NCBI GenBank assembly: GCA_000708835.1
Contig: DF237026.1
Location: 169,151 to 233,150, forward strand
Source of the DNA: Klebsormidium nitens
Lineage: Eukaryota; Streptophyta; Klebsormidiophyceae; Klebsormidiales; Klebsormidiaceae
Direction: 5' to 3'
DNA: 64,000 bases
Shown here: piece after piece, positions 1 to 11,800 of the stretch
Position numbering within the stretch: the stretch's first letter is position 1
How the letters are laid out: each line of letters opens with the position of its first letter
Notes under the pieces: generated by a model
What the model was told of the DNA's origin: nothing
Seen by the model: only the letters and a program-made list of their open reading frames with translations
The model's database searches: none
Made by a program: the position numbers and the translations under genes

Positions 1-1289
1 GGTCAGCATTCCGGGTCTGAGCGGCAGTGTAACAAAGGGCCGATGCTGCATTTAGTACTTGATTTGAATCTCCTGATGCAAAGGGTTGAGGAACCGGCTT
101 ATGTGTGTATGCATAGAGTTTCAAGCTGTCACATGCTTTGTTTGCTGTGTATGTTTTCTGCAGCATGTGATCAGCGGTAATGGCAGATGTAGGTGTTGTT
201 CTCGTGACCACTTTACAGGAGCCGCTGTTTTACCTGCTCAAATTTGTCTGTGCTTTCGTTTTCTTTTGGCAGACTCTATTGGCTCCTAACTTTCAGTCAT
301 CCTTTTTTCGGAAGTTTTCTGTCAAGTTGCTCCATCGAGAGATGGAAAGAAATGCAGCGAGCTAAATAGGGTTTCATCTTTTAAGCCAGCAAAGCCTCAC
401 AAATAATAATGCGGAGTCAGTCAGTTCCTTTCGTTGAAGGGTGCTTTTAGCGATTTCTGAGGGCCAGATTCGGTGGCCGCTCAGAAGCTGATGCACTGCT
501 AATATGCTAGTTCGATTGCTGATCATGGCTCGCTCTAAAAGGGCGCAGCAAGAAGAAGTGGTTGCATACATGGCTTTGAAGGTATGCCTTTCGCTCGTAG
601 GTTTATTTATGGATATTACCCCCCTTTTGTCATGGGCTGGACTATTCACTCTTTGGTCGTACTTTTGAGAAATTCGCTAGTCCAATATTCAATCCAATAT
701 TCAAGATTCGTCAAGCCAGCTGCTTCGAACTGCCTGACAGACGTCTTTGGAAGTTGGCTCCGTTGTCTGCAGAGATCTTTGCAATCCTTGGTCGTCCTGG
801 ATCGAGCAATCCTTGCTCGCCCTGGATGAGCACGTTGTCTCCTCACCTCTTGAACGATATACATGTGGAGTAGCTTGGATAGCTTGCACTGGGCGCCCCC
901 CAACAACATTCCTGCTGCTGAATCTTGTGAACTCAATATTTTGTTGTTCAAGTTTGAGGAGCCAACAGACCCAAGGTGCAAAAGGAATCATCAGCAGATG
1001 ATGTTGCCCTTTGCCCCTTAGAGAGAGGTGATCTGTAGTAGACTGATGTGTCGCCCCCATTTCAGAAACGATCTTCCGATCACGGCTCTTCACCAGTCAC
1101 AGTATTCACCTCACCTCCTCAGTGCACGTGGAGCTGCAATGATTCATGCGCCGATCAGCTAGCTTGCTGCAATGGCAGCATCAAGCCTGGCTTCTTCGCG
1201 TCTTGCTTTCATCCCCCGGATTTCCACACTAGGAGTGAATGTTTACCTTGAGCAAAGCAACTTCTGATGGGTAACTTTCTTGGTTTCAG
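1..1289. other. Upstream region and probable intron of the bS6 gene
   Basis: No exon could be assigned firmly here. A possible 33-nt exon of the downstream bS6 gene lies at 549-581, between a cag acceptor and a gtatgc donor. It reads QEEVVAYMALK, which loosely resembles the first beta strand of plastid bS6, but its phase to the 1290 exon cannot be closed without another exon. The remaining bS6 exons, including any transit peptide, may lie here or before the window. Confidence 0.3.
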
Positions 1290-1542
1290 TTTGAGCGAGC
1301 GGTACGAGGAGACTCTTATCGGGACTGGGGCGCTTGACGTGGAGCTGTTTAACCGGGGGATGCAGCCACTGCAGTACCCAATCAAGAAGAGGAGTACTGC
1401 TGGGCTCACAACCAGATACCTCGACGGGTGGTATTTGCTGTTCACATATGTTACCAAGCCGGAAGCGATCAAGGAGCTCACGAGCCAGTTCAAGTTCGAT
1501 GACGATGTTATTCGGGCGCTTACGTTCCGGAGGGATATGTAG
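1290..1542 (+). CDS. Plastid small-subunit ribosomal protein bS6, last exon
   Basis: This is the 3' exon of a bS6 protein, a component of the plastid (bacterial-type) 30S subunit. The acceptor is tttcag at 1284-1289 and the frame runs to a TAG at 1540-1542. The peptide RYEETLIGTG, LDVELFNRGMQPLQYPIKK, RYLDGWYLLFTYVTKPEAI and FDDDVIRALTFRR follows the order and spacing of plastid PRPS6 of land plants (KYEELL, DVFNRG, PL-Y-IKK, YLDG-YLLFTY-TKPE, DDDVIR). Mitochondrial and ordinary bacterial S6 match less well because they lack the DVFNRG and YLDG-YLLFTY signature. About 83 residues are visible. The N-terminal strand and transit peptide must come from upstream exons that I could not place. The gene converges on the MFS transporter. 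Confidence 0.8.
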
Positions 1543-2617
1543 AGGGGATGGACGAAGTTGTAGGACGAGTTGACGACGTAGAAAGGGTATTGAAGCACGT
1601 GACCAGCATACAGTACGCAGCATGTTTGTAGCTCGGGCAGCCAACCAAGTCTGGTTTGGCTGTCAAAGAGCCACGTAACACTGCAACGCATCTTGGCAGA
1701 TTTGCCTTCACTCCTGTACTGCAAGGTCGTTGTTTTTGTGCTATTTCTCAGCTTTCATATTTACTTGCCGGCCCGCAGGTGAGACACTGATTCGCTGTCG
1801 GAATGCATTCAATTTCCCTAAGCTCTAACTTCATTATGGATTGTGTAGCTGTGGCTGCATTTGCAAATATGGCGCTTGTTTGAGACGATCTGCCTACATT
1901 CCCTGGGCCTGAATTTGAGAGGTGGACTTCAAGAAGCATGTGCCATGCTGTACACGCTAGTCTTCGGCAATGGATGATGCATGGGCTGTTTGGCGCATCT
2001 GCGATCGGCTGTAACCAACAACGTGTTATCCGCGAGGCTAGTGACCTTTAATCTGAATGGCTTCCTCTTCACTTCAATTTCTTGCTTCAAATCGAAGTTC
2101 AATGAAAAAAGCATCCGTTGCGCTTGATCGACAGCGGCGGCATGCATGTAGGTGTCAAAACATATCAGAAACGTTCACATACAAGAACCGGCAGAATGAT
2201 GGCAACTTCTAGTTTATTAACGCCCTTAGCCACCATGGCCATGGAGCACGCGGTCTCCGGCATGTACCCGGGATAGTTTTCTTGCCACGGCTGCCAGTCA
2301 TGTCCAGCGATATGCAAGGCCTAACCTATATGTACGCTAACAAGCATTCAATCTAGCATGGTATGCATGAGCCTGAAGGGCAGATCAGCGGCAGAGTCTG
2401 GAGCTCCGGGCCTCAGGGCCAAGTGACTTCCACGCGTTATTATATTACGTACCTACTATATAAATGGAGTATCTGCCTGCAGTGCATGGGCCGCACTAGT
2501 ATGATTGCTTATGAATTCCATGCATGATATGCAATAATATACTCTTATGTGCGGATGGAACATGCGCAGACTCGAGATGCGCCGCACACAAACACAAAAT
2601 ACATCACAAGCTAGCTA
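1543..2617. other. Intergenic, no gene seen
   Basis: This is the 3' flank of the bS6 gene. Only short ORFs without family resemblance are present. A TATA-like ctatataaat sits near 2454-2463, but no gene follows it, so I do not call a promoter. Confidence 0.4.
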
Positions 2618-3350
2618 GGGTGGGTATCGGCCGAGTCAAATTTGACTCGGGTTGCGACAATTTTGTTATACCCGGTATCGAATATCGTCAGCGATACCGG
2701 CGGTTCGCGTCACGCAGACTCAGGATTCTGTTACTCGTACGGTACAATTGCTCGGATTTTTTTGCTCGGCCGTGAGTATGTGTCATGGAGTTGTAAGGTA
2801 GTGTTATGTTTTACACTTTGCAAGAAGCATCAAATTAGGGCTCAAGTAGGAGGCTCATGCAGCATATAGAAGCTTTTGACATGCAAAAAAAAATGTTGGG
2901 AGGGCGTCATTAGGGGTCCTTTGAAGCCCCAAATTCATGTATTGTTGAGGACAAATCCCAAGAAGTAGCATACGAGGCGCAAAGTAGGCCGCCATTGTTG
3001 GTGCTTGAAAAGCGCCTTCTCTTACACTAGCCTTAGAATCTTGTGCACTATCCTTTCGGTCTTGGTACCGCGGTACTCCACCGTGGTTCAAGTCGGAAGT
3101 TTCGATCAAGACCCTTTATTTCAAATTGGTCGATCGCGCAGACTCCGACGGTACGGTACCGCCGGAAAGTATGGACTTTACCGTTGCGCGACTTGTCAGA
3201 AGATTGCCGATTTGTGAACTCGGAGCCGATTCTACAATTTCACCGAGTACGGTCGTCAGTACCGGTTACGACAATTGTCACGACGCGTGACACCGGTGTA
3301 ACAAATTTGAAACCGTATTGTAACCCGGTCGATACCGCCGAGACCCACCA
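2618..3350. mobile_element. Non-autonomous inverted-repeat (MITE/foldback-like) element with TA target duplication
   Basis: The left end GGGTGGGTATCGGC (2618-2631) matches the reverse complement of the right end (3337-3350) at 12 of 14 positions. TA dinucleotides flank both ends (2616-2617 and 3351-3352). Inward of the termini the two arms keep diverged similarity in the same order for roughly 80-90 bp (CGGGTT, then AATTTTGTTA versus AAATTTGTTA, then ACCCGGT versus ACCGGT). A perfect palindrome GAGTCAAATTTGACTC lies at 2633-2648 in the left arm. No transposase frame is present in the 733 bp. The TA duplication suggests mobilisation by a Tc1/mariner-type enzyme, but that is inference. Confidence 0.55.
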
Positions 3351-3352
3351 TA

Positions 3353-4368
3353 GGTTGCTTGTGATATATCATATATGCCGGACCGTACGCTGATCTCCAT
3401 GCATATATATGCAATACCATTGCAGCTTCACTGAGTGAGCCGCCAGTGGTCACTCGCTGGCCCGTCGATGACGTTGAATTTACAAGTTACGGTGTCCAAC
3501 CGCGGGCGACGCGCGCTCAGCGCGCTGCATGATCGAGCTCAGGCCGCGCCTGGGCCCAGCACTGAGCCATCCGGATTCAAGATATATTAATGACATGAGT
3601 CACGGCGGCACTATATCATTAATCGATTCACATAAATCATGGACGCAGATATTCATGAACCTGTTATGAATTGCGACATATCGCTCGATACACATGTACT
3701 TGTCTGCCCGGGGCCGGCCCACTGCTCAGATATGGTTCGCTTGCCAAGCTTTAAGGGCGCGCGAGCGCTTAGTATGTGCAAGAAATGATTGACCGTGACC
3801 TTCATCTGCAAGCCCCTAAATTTTGAGAAGCCTGCCAGCCGTAGTGGCATGCCAGCATGCCATGCCGCCCGGCCCGGCGGCGGCCTCGGCTACAACGTCC
3901 ACACGCTCATGCAAAGGGCTCAAGTCAAGCAAATCAAAACTTCATCAATTACTCAGAAAACACGACTTCAAACATGGACGGTAAGAAGGCAGACTGGGAG
4001 GCAGAGGGTTAAGTAAGTGAAGAGCCCGGCCGGATTTGTGCTGGAATACGCAATCGCTATCCAACGGTGAAGTCGAGCTGACAGAGAGTACTTCGCTTGC
4101 AGCAATAAGCGTGCAACTGATCCTGGCTTGCTGCCTCAAATGTACAGAAAGTTTCGCGCGCCAGGCCTCGTATCTACGCTGATCCCTCGAGCCACATTCC
4201 GATCAGGCCCGGCCGAATTGCATTGGCAATTCAAGCCCAAGCCTAAGCGGCTTTGAAAAAGAATGTCAAAGCGTGCACCGATAAAACAAGCATCGCAAGA
4301 AAAGCCCAAGTTTTGCGTCGCCTCTGATCCACTATGTATACGCGAGCCCAATCGACTATACGGCCCGC
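3353..4368. other. Intergenic, no gene seen
   Basis: This lies between the inverted-repeat element and the 3' end of the MFS gene and should contain that gene's 3' UTR. No coding similarity was recognised in any frame. Confidence 0.4.
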
Positions 4369-7300
4369 TTATGACGAATTCCGCTCGGATTTTGGGCCAT
4401 CTAAATAAGGCTTCGCGAGCACCGCCAGAACCAGCGTCCCCAGCGTCAGCACCGTGATGCACTCCCACGGAATGAACTGCGAGAGGGGGATGCGCAGCGC
4501 CACCGAGTATGACCACAGCGACCCCCCCAAAAACGGCCCCGCCGCGCGCGCAAACGCGCCGATCGAGTGGCTGAACCCCGTAACCGCACCCATGTTTGAA
4601 CTATCCGTCGAATTGCTGACGAGGACCATCGCCCCCGTGAACCCCATGCACGCCGCCACGTTCTTTTCGATCAGCAGGCCCGCGACCGCCCACCACTGCC
4701 ACGTGGCATTCGACGTCAGCAGCGACGTCAGCGGCATGAGGAGCGTCGCAGGGAGGTAGAGTAGGGTCCCGAGCGCGAAGCACGCACGCGCAGAGGGCGG
4801 GTTGAGCTTGAGAAAAACTAGGGTGAAGAGGAAAAGGACGGCGCCGGTAAGGCCCCCCAGGAGGCCGATGGTGGAAGCCGCGTAGCCGAGGCCGCCGCTC
4901 GCAGGGGACGCCGCGCCGAAGATGGGGAAGAGCTCGTCTGAAAGAGGACAATTAAGGGTGTCATGGTTAAGGACTTCGGACAAAGGAGAATTGAATGGCT
5001 TGTCCGAAGGGAGGGGGGGAGAAAGGTGGCGCACCGAAAATAGGGAACAGCTCGTCTGCAAGACGGGGGGACGCTAATGTTAGAGACTATACATCGAAAG
5101 CCAAGAACGGGGAAGGGCTTGTTTGGAACGGTGGGGAATGGTGGCTTTACCAACGACACTGACAGTCGACTGAGGGTCTGAAGACTTCAACTTGCAAGGT
5201 AGTCGTCTATAAGGAGCAAGGGAAGAAGCCAGTTCTTGAACTGCTGAGAATCCAGCCTGCCGAAGCTTCGCGATGCGACTCTGTCTCTTACAGGACAGAG
5301 TGGCCAATTTGACTCGGGAAGCACTTTGAAGCAGTTTGAAGCAGCACTCCTGTTACGTCAGCATTTCAACTTGGGAAGCAGCCCATCAGTCATTCTCTCT
5401 GCTCTGCCCTTCTAACGTCAACCGGCAATTCCCTGTTGTACCGATGTCGACTCGCATACACCTCGAATCTGTTTCTGAGAACCAAGCGTCACCAGACAAA
5501 GCAAGACCCGCAGGCAACCGAACCGCATAAGCTGCCACTACCGTTCAGTCACCGTCGAAAGACAGAAGCTGCCAAAAGAGATTACTTCACCCTCACCTCC
5601 GATGATGTGAATGAAAGCAGTCATCCCATACGTCCCAGAAGCAATCCACACGTCGGGGTCCTGCCAGTAGAACCGGTCCTTCGTGGCTGCCGCCCCGCCT
5701 TTGATTGAACTTGAAGCCCCGACCTTGTCGGGACCCGATTCTAGATCCGGTAGCTTCTCATACCGAACGCCGTCGACTTTCGTCCTCCCCTTTGCTGCGC
5801 CCTTCCCGTTTCCTATTCCTGTGAGCAAAACTCCCAGTTTCAGCTCGTCATGCTTTCCATCATTTGCTAGGCTATCCGTCTTCCCTCGCCCACTCACGGA
5901 CGGCTCAGCCGCTTCCTCTACGGTTCCTGCAAGCGCGTTTTCCTCCAGTCTAGTTCCCCTCGTCGCTGCCCCCCCGCTTTCCACCGCTCTCCTCTCCGTA
6001 GTAGTGTCAAAGTCCCCACTGAGCATCCCATGCTCGCCTCTTGACACCAGCTCCACTCCGTTCGCCCCACCGTTCACCTGAGCCACGATTCTAGCTACGG
6101 CGGATTCGCTGCTTCTTCCCACTTTGCTTTTACCGCTTGAACGAAGCTTGCTTTCCAGAGGTTCTAACAGAAACCCCCTCTCCTCGTCCCCCTCCGACCT
6201 TGCTCTAAAATCCTCTAAGGAGGCCTCAAGTTCACCAGACTGCCCTTCGCTAACAGACACACTCCCGGAACCCTTAGCCGGTTTTGTCTCGACCAGCTCA
6301 AACGTCTCGTCCTCAATCTTCGCAAACCCAGGTTCCTTAACGAGGGTCTCCCGCAGGAAAAACGTCGCGACCGCAGCGACGCCAGAGAAGAACGCGGCTC
6401 CAGCGCACGGGAGAATGAACGGGTACGTTTTCAAAACCGCTGGGCACTTTTCTATTCCGTACTGCTGACAAGGGCGTGCCCCCACGCCCCCAATGACTTG
6501 CCCCGCAATCGTACCGATGCCCCACCCGAGGCTCAGCACCGCAAACCCCTGCCGCTGGTTCGTTTTGTCACACAACTCCCCCAGGGTCGACTTGGTCACC
6601 GTGATAACCCCGTTCAGTAACCCGCCCACTAACCTCACGAGACACGCCATCGTGTAGCTGCCGGACAGTCCGAAGAGGAGAGCGGACACGGCTGCGACGA
6701 CGTTCCCAGAAAAGAGGACGGGTTTGCGCCCGGTGCGGTCCGAAACGGAGCCCCAGAAGAGGGAGGTGCAGAACTGGGCGAAGGGGAAGAGGGATGCGAG
6801 GAACCCGGCATAGCGGCCGACGAGGTGGGGGTTGTGCTCGGCGACCCCAAAGTCTGAAAAACAAAGAGTCAAACTTTAGCTTCCCATTTGAATGGACCAC
6901 GAAATTGTGAAACAAGGGGTACGCTTCCAGTTGAACTGCACCTCAAGATCTGGAGTTGCGCTCTCCCACTTGCTCGAAGTTAGATTGACAATCACAACGT
7001 GGAGCAAGGTCAGCAACCCAAAATTCTGGACAAGGGAACCTTCCGCTAACAAAAGGAGCGACGAAGTGGTGATTGTGGCACAGTTTTCTACTCTGTTCTT
7101 GCTCACTGGAAGGCCAGAATCTGCGAGGTCGGTACTTTCGGGGTGGTGTGGGCTTTGTCAACCAGATTGCGGAATCTAACGAGGAAGGATTGCTCAAAAA
7201 TCAACAGAGGGTTTTCTTGCCTTTGTCGAAGTTTGAGAAATGGAACATTCTCCTCTGCAAAAAGTCCATCTCAAACAAGAAGATCCTCTTCACCAATGCC

Positions 7301-8111
7301 AGAAGTCTCAAGAATCGGGAAGGGCATATGGGCAACACTTTGAAACCACTATTGCTGGATGGCAAGAATGGCTCAGATGGTCAATTGGACCCTGCTCCAA
7401 TCAAAAGACAGGTAGCGCTTATAAGCATGTCACTCAGATGGTATCTGTTTCTCCTTGGACCTTGCTGGATTGCTTCAAGTACATTCAAGCTTCTTCTGCT
7501 TAGAACCATACCACCTAAACATCGGCCTCAATCAACCAATGCAACAAAGCCTCCCTATGTTCAAGAGTCTGGATTGAAGACTGCTTCGCTTCAAGCAATC
7601 ATGTGGCCAAAATCTGTAGGTCCTACTTATCCAGTGATGTAGTCTCCCCCCTGGCAAGTATGCATGCTTGGCATGCACGATGATCACTACCATGTTTCAG
7701 TTCAGCCATGAGAAAGTCCGGAAAAGAAACCTACCATACACCCGACGTGCACAACCACCACCCCCATCAAGATAACGAACTCCAACATCTGAGCGAAAAT
7801 CCAACCAGCTAACTTGGTAGTACTTCTTCCAATCCCTACAAGCTTTCAACCTGAAGGCTCCTGATTCAACATCCAGACATCAAAACAAGACGGCCAAAAT
7901 CATCTTTGAAAGTCCTAGAGATGAATCAAGCAAAAGCCTCTCTCTCACCTGTGACCATGAACACAATCAGCGGGAACAGCATCGTCACTTGAAAGCCCTG
8001 ACTAAGGTGGATCAAAAAGATGACCACCATCTCAGTGCTCGGAAGGGGGGTCGTCGCAGGATCCGCCCTGGCTCCTGCTCCCACCACCTTTTTCCAGCTC
8101 CAGCGCCCCAT
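4369..8111 (-). CDS. Major facilitator superfamily transporter, ZIFL-like
   Basis: Three exons join in frame: 8111-7949, 6853-5597 and 4937-4369 (662 residues). Exon 1 ends FMVT and exon 2 continues DFGVAEHNPHLVGRYAG, splitting one Asp codon. Exon 2 ends HIIG and exon 3 continues DELFPIFG. Donors are gtgaga and gtgagg and all acceptors are cag. The start is the ATG at 8111, because the frame upstream has only a GTG. TM1 is near residues 20-45. The MFS signature A, GSVSDRTGRKP, lies near residue 90 between TM2 and TM3, and TM7-12 are encoded by exon 3. The family (tetracycline-resistance/ZIFL type, DHA1) moves small solutes or metal chelates with protons. The substrate here is unknown. The charged loop between TM6 and TM7 is about 200 residues, far longer than in land-plant ZIFL proteins (about 480 residues in total). 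The gene is divergent from the CAMSAP gene. Confidence 0.8.
4905..5135 (-). repeat. Exon-edge echo array at the acceptor of MFS exon 3
   Basis: The true exon edge begins at 4937 (reading down) as ACGAGCTCTTCCCCATCTTC after cag. A near copy with its own cttgcag acceptor begins at 5055 and reads ACGAGCTGTTCCCTATTTTC. A third, decayed copy without an AG begins near 5122. The copies lie inside intron 2, and the true exon edge is the one nearest the coding exon. Confidence 0.7.
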
Positions 8112-8875
8112 AGCAACGAAATAGTTCTGGCGCCGATGTGGCGCCACGCAAGAAAGTAACTTAGCTACTGGGTGGCTGGCTTAAAATCCCCATTGAGGCG
8201 CCAAATCATTGCAGGAACATTGCTGAGAGCTTGTAGCTTGATCTGGTCGTGACGTTTGCGTCGCTCGATCTTTGGCAGCCCTGCTTCTTGAAATATGAAC
8301 TTGGAAGTTCTAAGTTACTAATCTAAGCAGGCAACCATATTATTATTGGCATGAGCACGGGCCTGCGCCACGTCGCCAATTGTCGAGCTGCAGGCGCGCC
8401 CTTCTGATATGATCCGCTCGAAGTCTGGCCGCGGAACCGAAAAGCAGTCAGTCTTCGGAAACGGAATCTCGTTGTAGGCCAAGTCATCCCACGTGGACGC
8501 GGCGCGCATCCTGATTGGTCAAGAAGAGGTGATTGACAGCACTGGAGTCTGGGACGCGCATAATGCGCAGGAAGTACGCGTTACGCATGTGTTGTTCCTT
8601 CTTAACTTCCGACCCATGGACACTGGAAAGCTAGCTCTATTAATCGTGCCGAGACGCCTACCAGACTGGCTAACTGCCAACTTCTTAACCTTTTAGCGTG
8701 ACGCATCGACGATTCAGTCTCCTTCCCACGTTGAACCCTAATAATTTGCCCGTCATTATTGCTCAATCACGGAGAGGCAGCCAAAGCAGCTTCCACTGTC
8801 CACTTCTACGGCTCCCTGCAGATGAAGCACACGGCTTCACAAGCTGGAAGGAAAGGAGGCCTACTTTGATCTGCA
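8112..8875. promoter_or_regulatory. Divergent intergenic promoter region of the MFS and CAMSAP-like genes
   Basis: These 764 bp separate two ATGs on opposite strands, so both genes must start transcription here. I see no clear TATA box or named element. The CAMSAP start at 8876 has a good context (gcaATGG). Both 5' UTRs, possibly with unseen introns, must lie here. Confidence 0.5.
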
Positions 8876-11800
8876 ATGGCGGGCGTTCCTGCGCCGCGGC
8901 CCAAGCCGGAGCACCTCCTGCTCAAATGGGCCGGCACGGTCTTGGAAAAGTCTGAGGATGAGTGGACCGACGTTGACGCGTTCAGAGATGGGAGGCTGCT
9001 GCTAGAGTTGCTTGATCGCTTGTGGCTCGGGGGGAGTTCTAGCAATCAGACAGACAGCGATACCATTTTAGAAGCAGACATTCCCGGATCCAAGGTGGAC
9101 ACAATCTTTCAGGATGAAGGAGGAGGGTTCCAAGGTGGGGTCAGGATAAGCAGGGAAGCACAGCCTGAGCTGACACTGTGCGTGTCTCCAAAGACTCTGG
9201 CAGCAAAGGGCAAGGCTGCCGGTGTCAATCTGGACGTCTCGACATTGGAGAAGGTGAAGGAAGGGGATGGCGCGGCGCTCCACGAGACGCTGTTGTCCAT
9301 GTATCGGCCCTGGATCATGCAGAATGGGCAGAAAGGGGTCAGGCGGGTGTCTAAGGGGCAGGTTAGTGAGACCGCAAAAGTGAAGAAGACGGCAATTGGG
9401 GATGAAAGTGTGGAAGCTAGCAGTGGAGCTTCCGAAGGGGGGAGTGGGCTGAAGGTAACAGGATCAGAGAAGGAGGATGAGACTCAAGCAGGGGCGGGCG
9501 AGAATTCGCTCGGTGGTTCACAAGGCCAAAGTAAGTTGGTGGCGAGGGGGAAAGAGAAAGTGGGAGCTGGAGCTGCGAACAATCAAAAAGATTCTGAGAG
9601 AGCTCCAGAGGCGCTGGAAGGGGCACAAAAAGATGCACCAATGGCAAGAAAAGAAGAGGAGAGAGCAGAAAACGCGGTGGTTGCGGCGAGGGCAGAAACA
9701 CTTAGGGGCGGCGCAATAAGTGCTGACATACCTCCGGGGGCGGCAAGTGTCGCATCGGCAGCCGGTGAGCCAAGCCAACCAGGGAAGAGAGCGAGGGCGA
9801 ACGTTTTGAAGCAGCTCAACACGAAAGCAAGAGCTGGGTTAGTGGCTGGTCACATCGAGAAGATTGCTTCACCAACGTCAGCTGGCGAGTTCGTCGGCAG
9901 AGCTGGGGACAGGATTCAGAGTGGGGTGTCTCCAGCTTTGGTTGAAAGTGATGGGGTTCAGGCTGCAGATCTGGTTAGGGAGGGGGCAGACGCAACCAGC
10001 GAGGAAGAGAAGCAGGATGTCGCTGTCACGACGAAAGGGAGCCCCGCAAATCCGGAAGTTAAAGATGCAGAAAGCGATGGTGGCTCATCTTCATCGCTGT
10101 CGGTCCAGGACAAGAAAGTGATACTCAGCGACAGTGCCAAGTCGGAGACCCTGAGTGGGTCCGCGACAACGGGGTCAGCGAAACAGACAAGGTTTGAGAA
10201 AGCGGCGGAGCCAGACAGAAATGGCGACAGTGGAGACGGCGCCAAGTGGCGGGCTCCCCTTCCGCCGCGATCAGCGTACAGTGCTTCAGACGGCCAGCTG
10301 ATGTCGGCACGGGCCTGGCTCGCCGACATCATCGCTGGTGTCAGCGCTGATGTCAGCGAACGTCCCAGCCCGCCCGAGTTTGAGAGCGGGGTCGCGCATG
10401 TCCGCGCCTGCGAGCTGCTGCTTGACACCAATTCCGACTCCGAGCTGAGGCGATTCGGAGTTGACGAGCCGGTGTCAATGACTGAGAGGCGGGTGACATT
10501 TGTGTATGAGCAGCTGAGGTCGCATGGTGCAAGGGTGTCGAACCTGAGGCGGCGGAAGAGGTCTAGCGGGGGAGCGATCGACGGGGAAAAGCTAGGGGCG
10601 GAGGCAGAGATCGAGTTGGCTGAGACGCTGATGTCAGCGGCCGCGGAGCTGGGGTTGAGCGTTCCGAGGGCGGTGGAACGGATCAGGTGAGCTACGATAT
10701 CACTGCTGAAATTTGTCGAGCGTTGAAGGATTTCTTGACTCTCCAGCGAAGTTGTTGTGTTCTTTCCCTGCAATCGTTACTTCACATTCTTTTGGATTGG
10801 ATTGAGCGGTTCAGAACGACCATGCAAGAGTTGCCCTGAATGCCATTGGACCCTTGAGGACATTGTTGAGAAATCAGGGCAATCCCGTTCTGAAGTCGAG
10901 CAACTGCAAAACGTCTTCTGTCAACCACCTTTTGGCAACAGAAAGGCAGCTTCCGACTGCATATAGTCCCTCCTGTCGAAAACTTCACGCCGCTGTCGAC
11001 TCCGAGGAAAGTCGAGAGCATCCACCCTTACAGCTCTTTCTTCTCTATCTGACGACGACCTCAAAAGATACCAAAGTCACGCACACGGGTTCCGATGCAA
11101 CTGTACTACCAATGGGATCTAATGGAGGGCATATTGAATTTCTCACTCGACACTCTCTGCTTCATACTGCAGGGAGCTGACTGGTGTGAAAGAACACCCG
11201 TACGATTGGGAAGACGCCCTCCAACTGTGGGTCAACGCAGTCCTGGCGGATCACCACAGCAGGACACCTGTCAAAGACGCGAAAGCCGACGAAGGGTGAG
11301 CTAATGCTCCTGTCCTTTCTGTTTCCTGCTCTTTGAATCTGTCGAGGGCATTAACGAAGTGCGGCGCGGGCAAATCCGGGAAACTCTACGTAGATACGAG
11401 AGTCGAGTTGAACGGTGAGGCTTTCGAGGACGCCTGATGGAGTAGCTTGGTCGACAATGACTCGTTCTGAACCCAAGGCTTGACGGAAAGGAAGTGAATC
11501 CAGATGTGACGTCATTGCGAGACTTCCAAGAATGTCATCAGGACGATGTCGTCTCAACATGTTGGGAGTGCCAGTAACTGATTGCCGTCTATCTCGTTTG
11601 AAATTTATTTGAAACTCAGCTCTGACAATCATGGGGTCGTGAACCAAGCGTTTGACGCGTAGATTTCACCTGTATTCCTGAGACGACGGGAGCCTGGAAT
11701 GCAAACACTCAAATCTCAGGCCCTTGACGGGAGGAAAGGATTGGTAGGCAGCAGCCTCTCGCCTGTTCCTTGAACCGCATGCAGTATCAAATGATATTGA

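Noticed and set aside
2440-2470. A promoter at the TATA-like ctatataaat
   Set aside because: No gene begins downstream on the same strand, and the word is expected by chance in AT-rich sequence.
7073-7642. A 189-residue plus-strand open frame inside MFS intron 1
   Set aside because: It has no family resemblance and lies antisense within an intron whose borders are fixed by the Asp codon join of exons 1 and 2.
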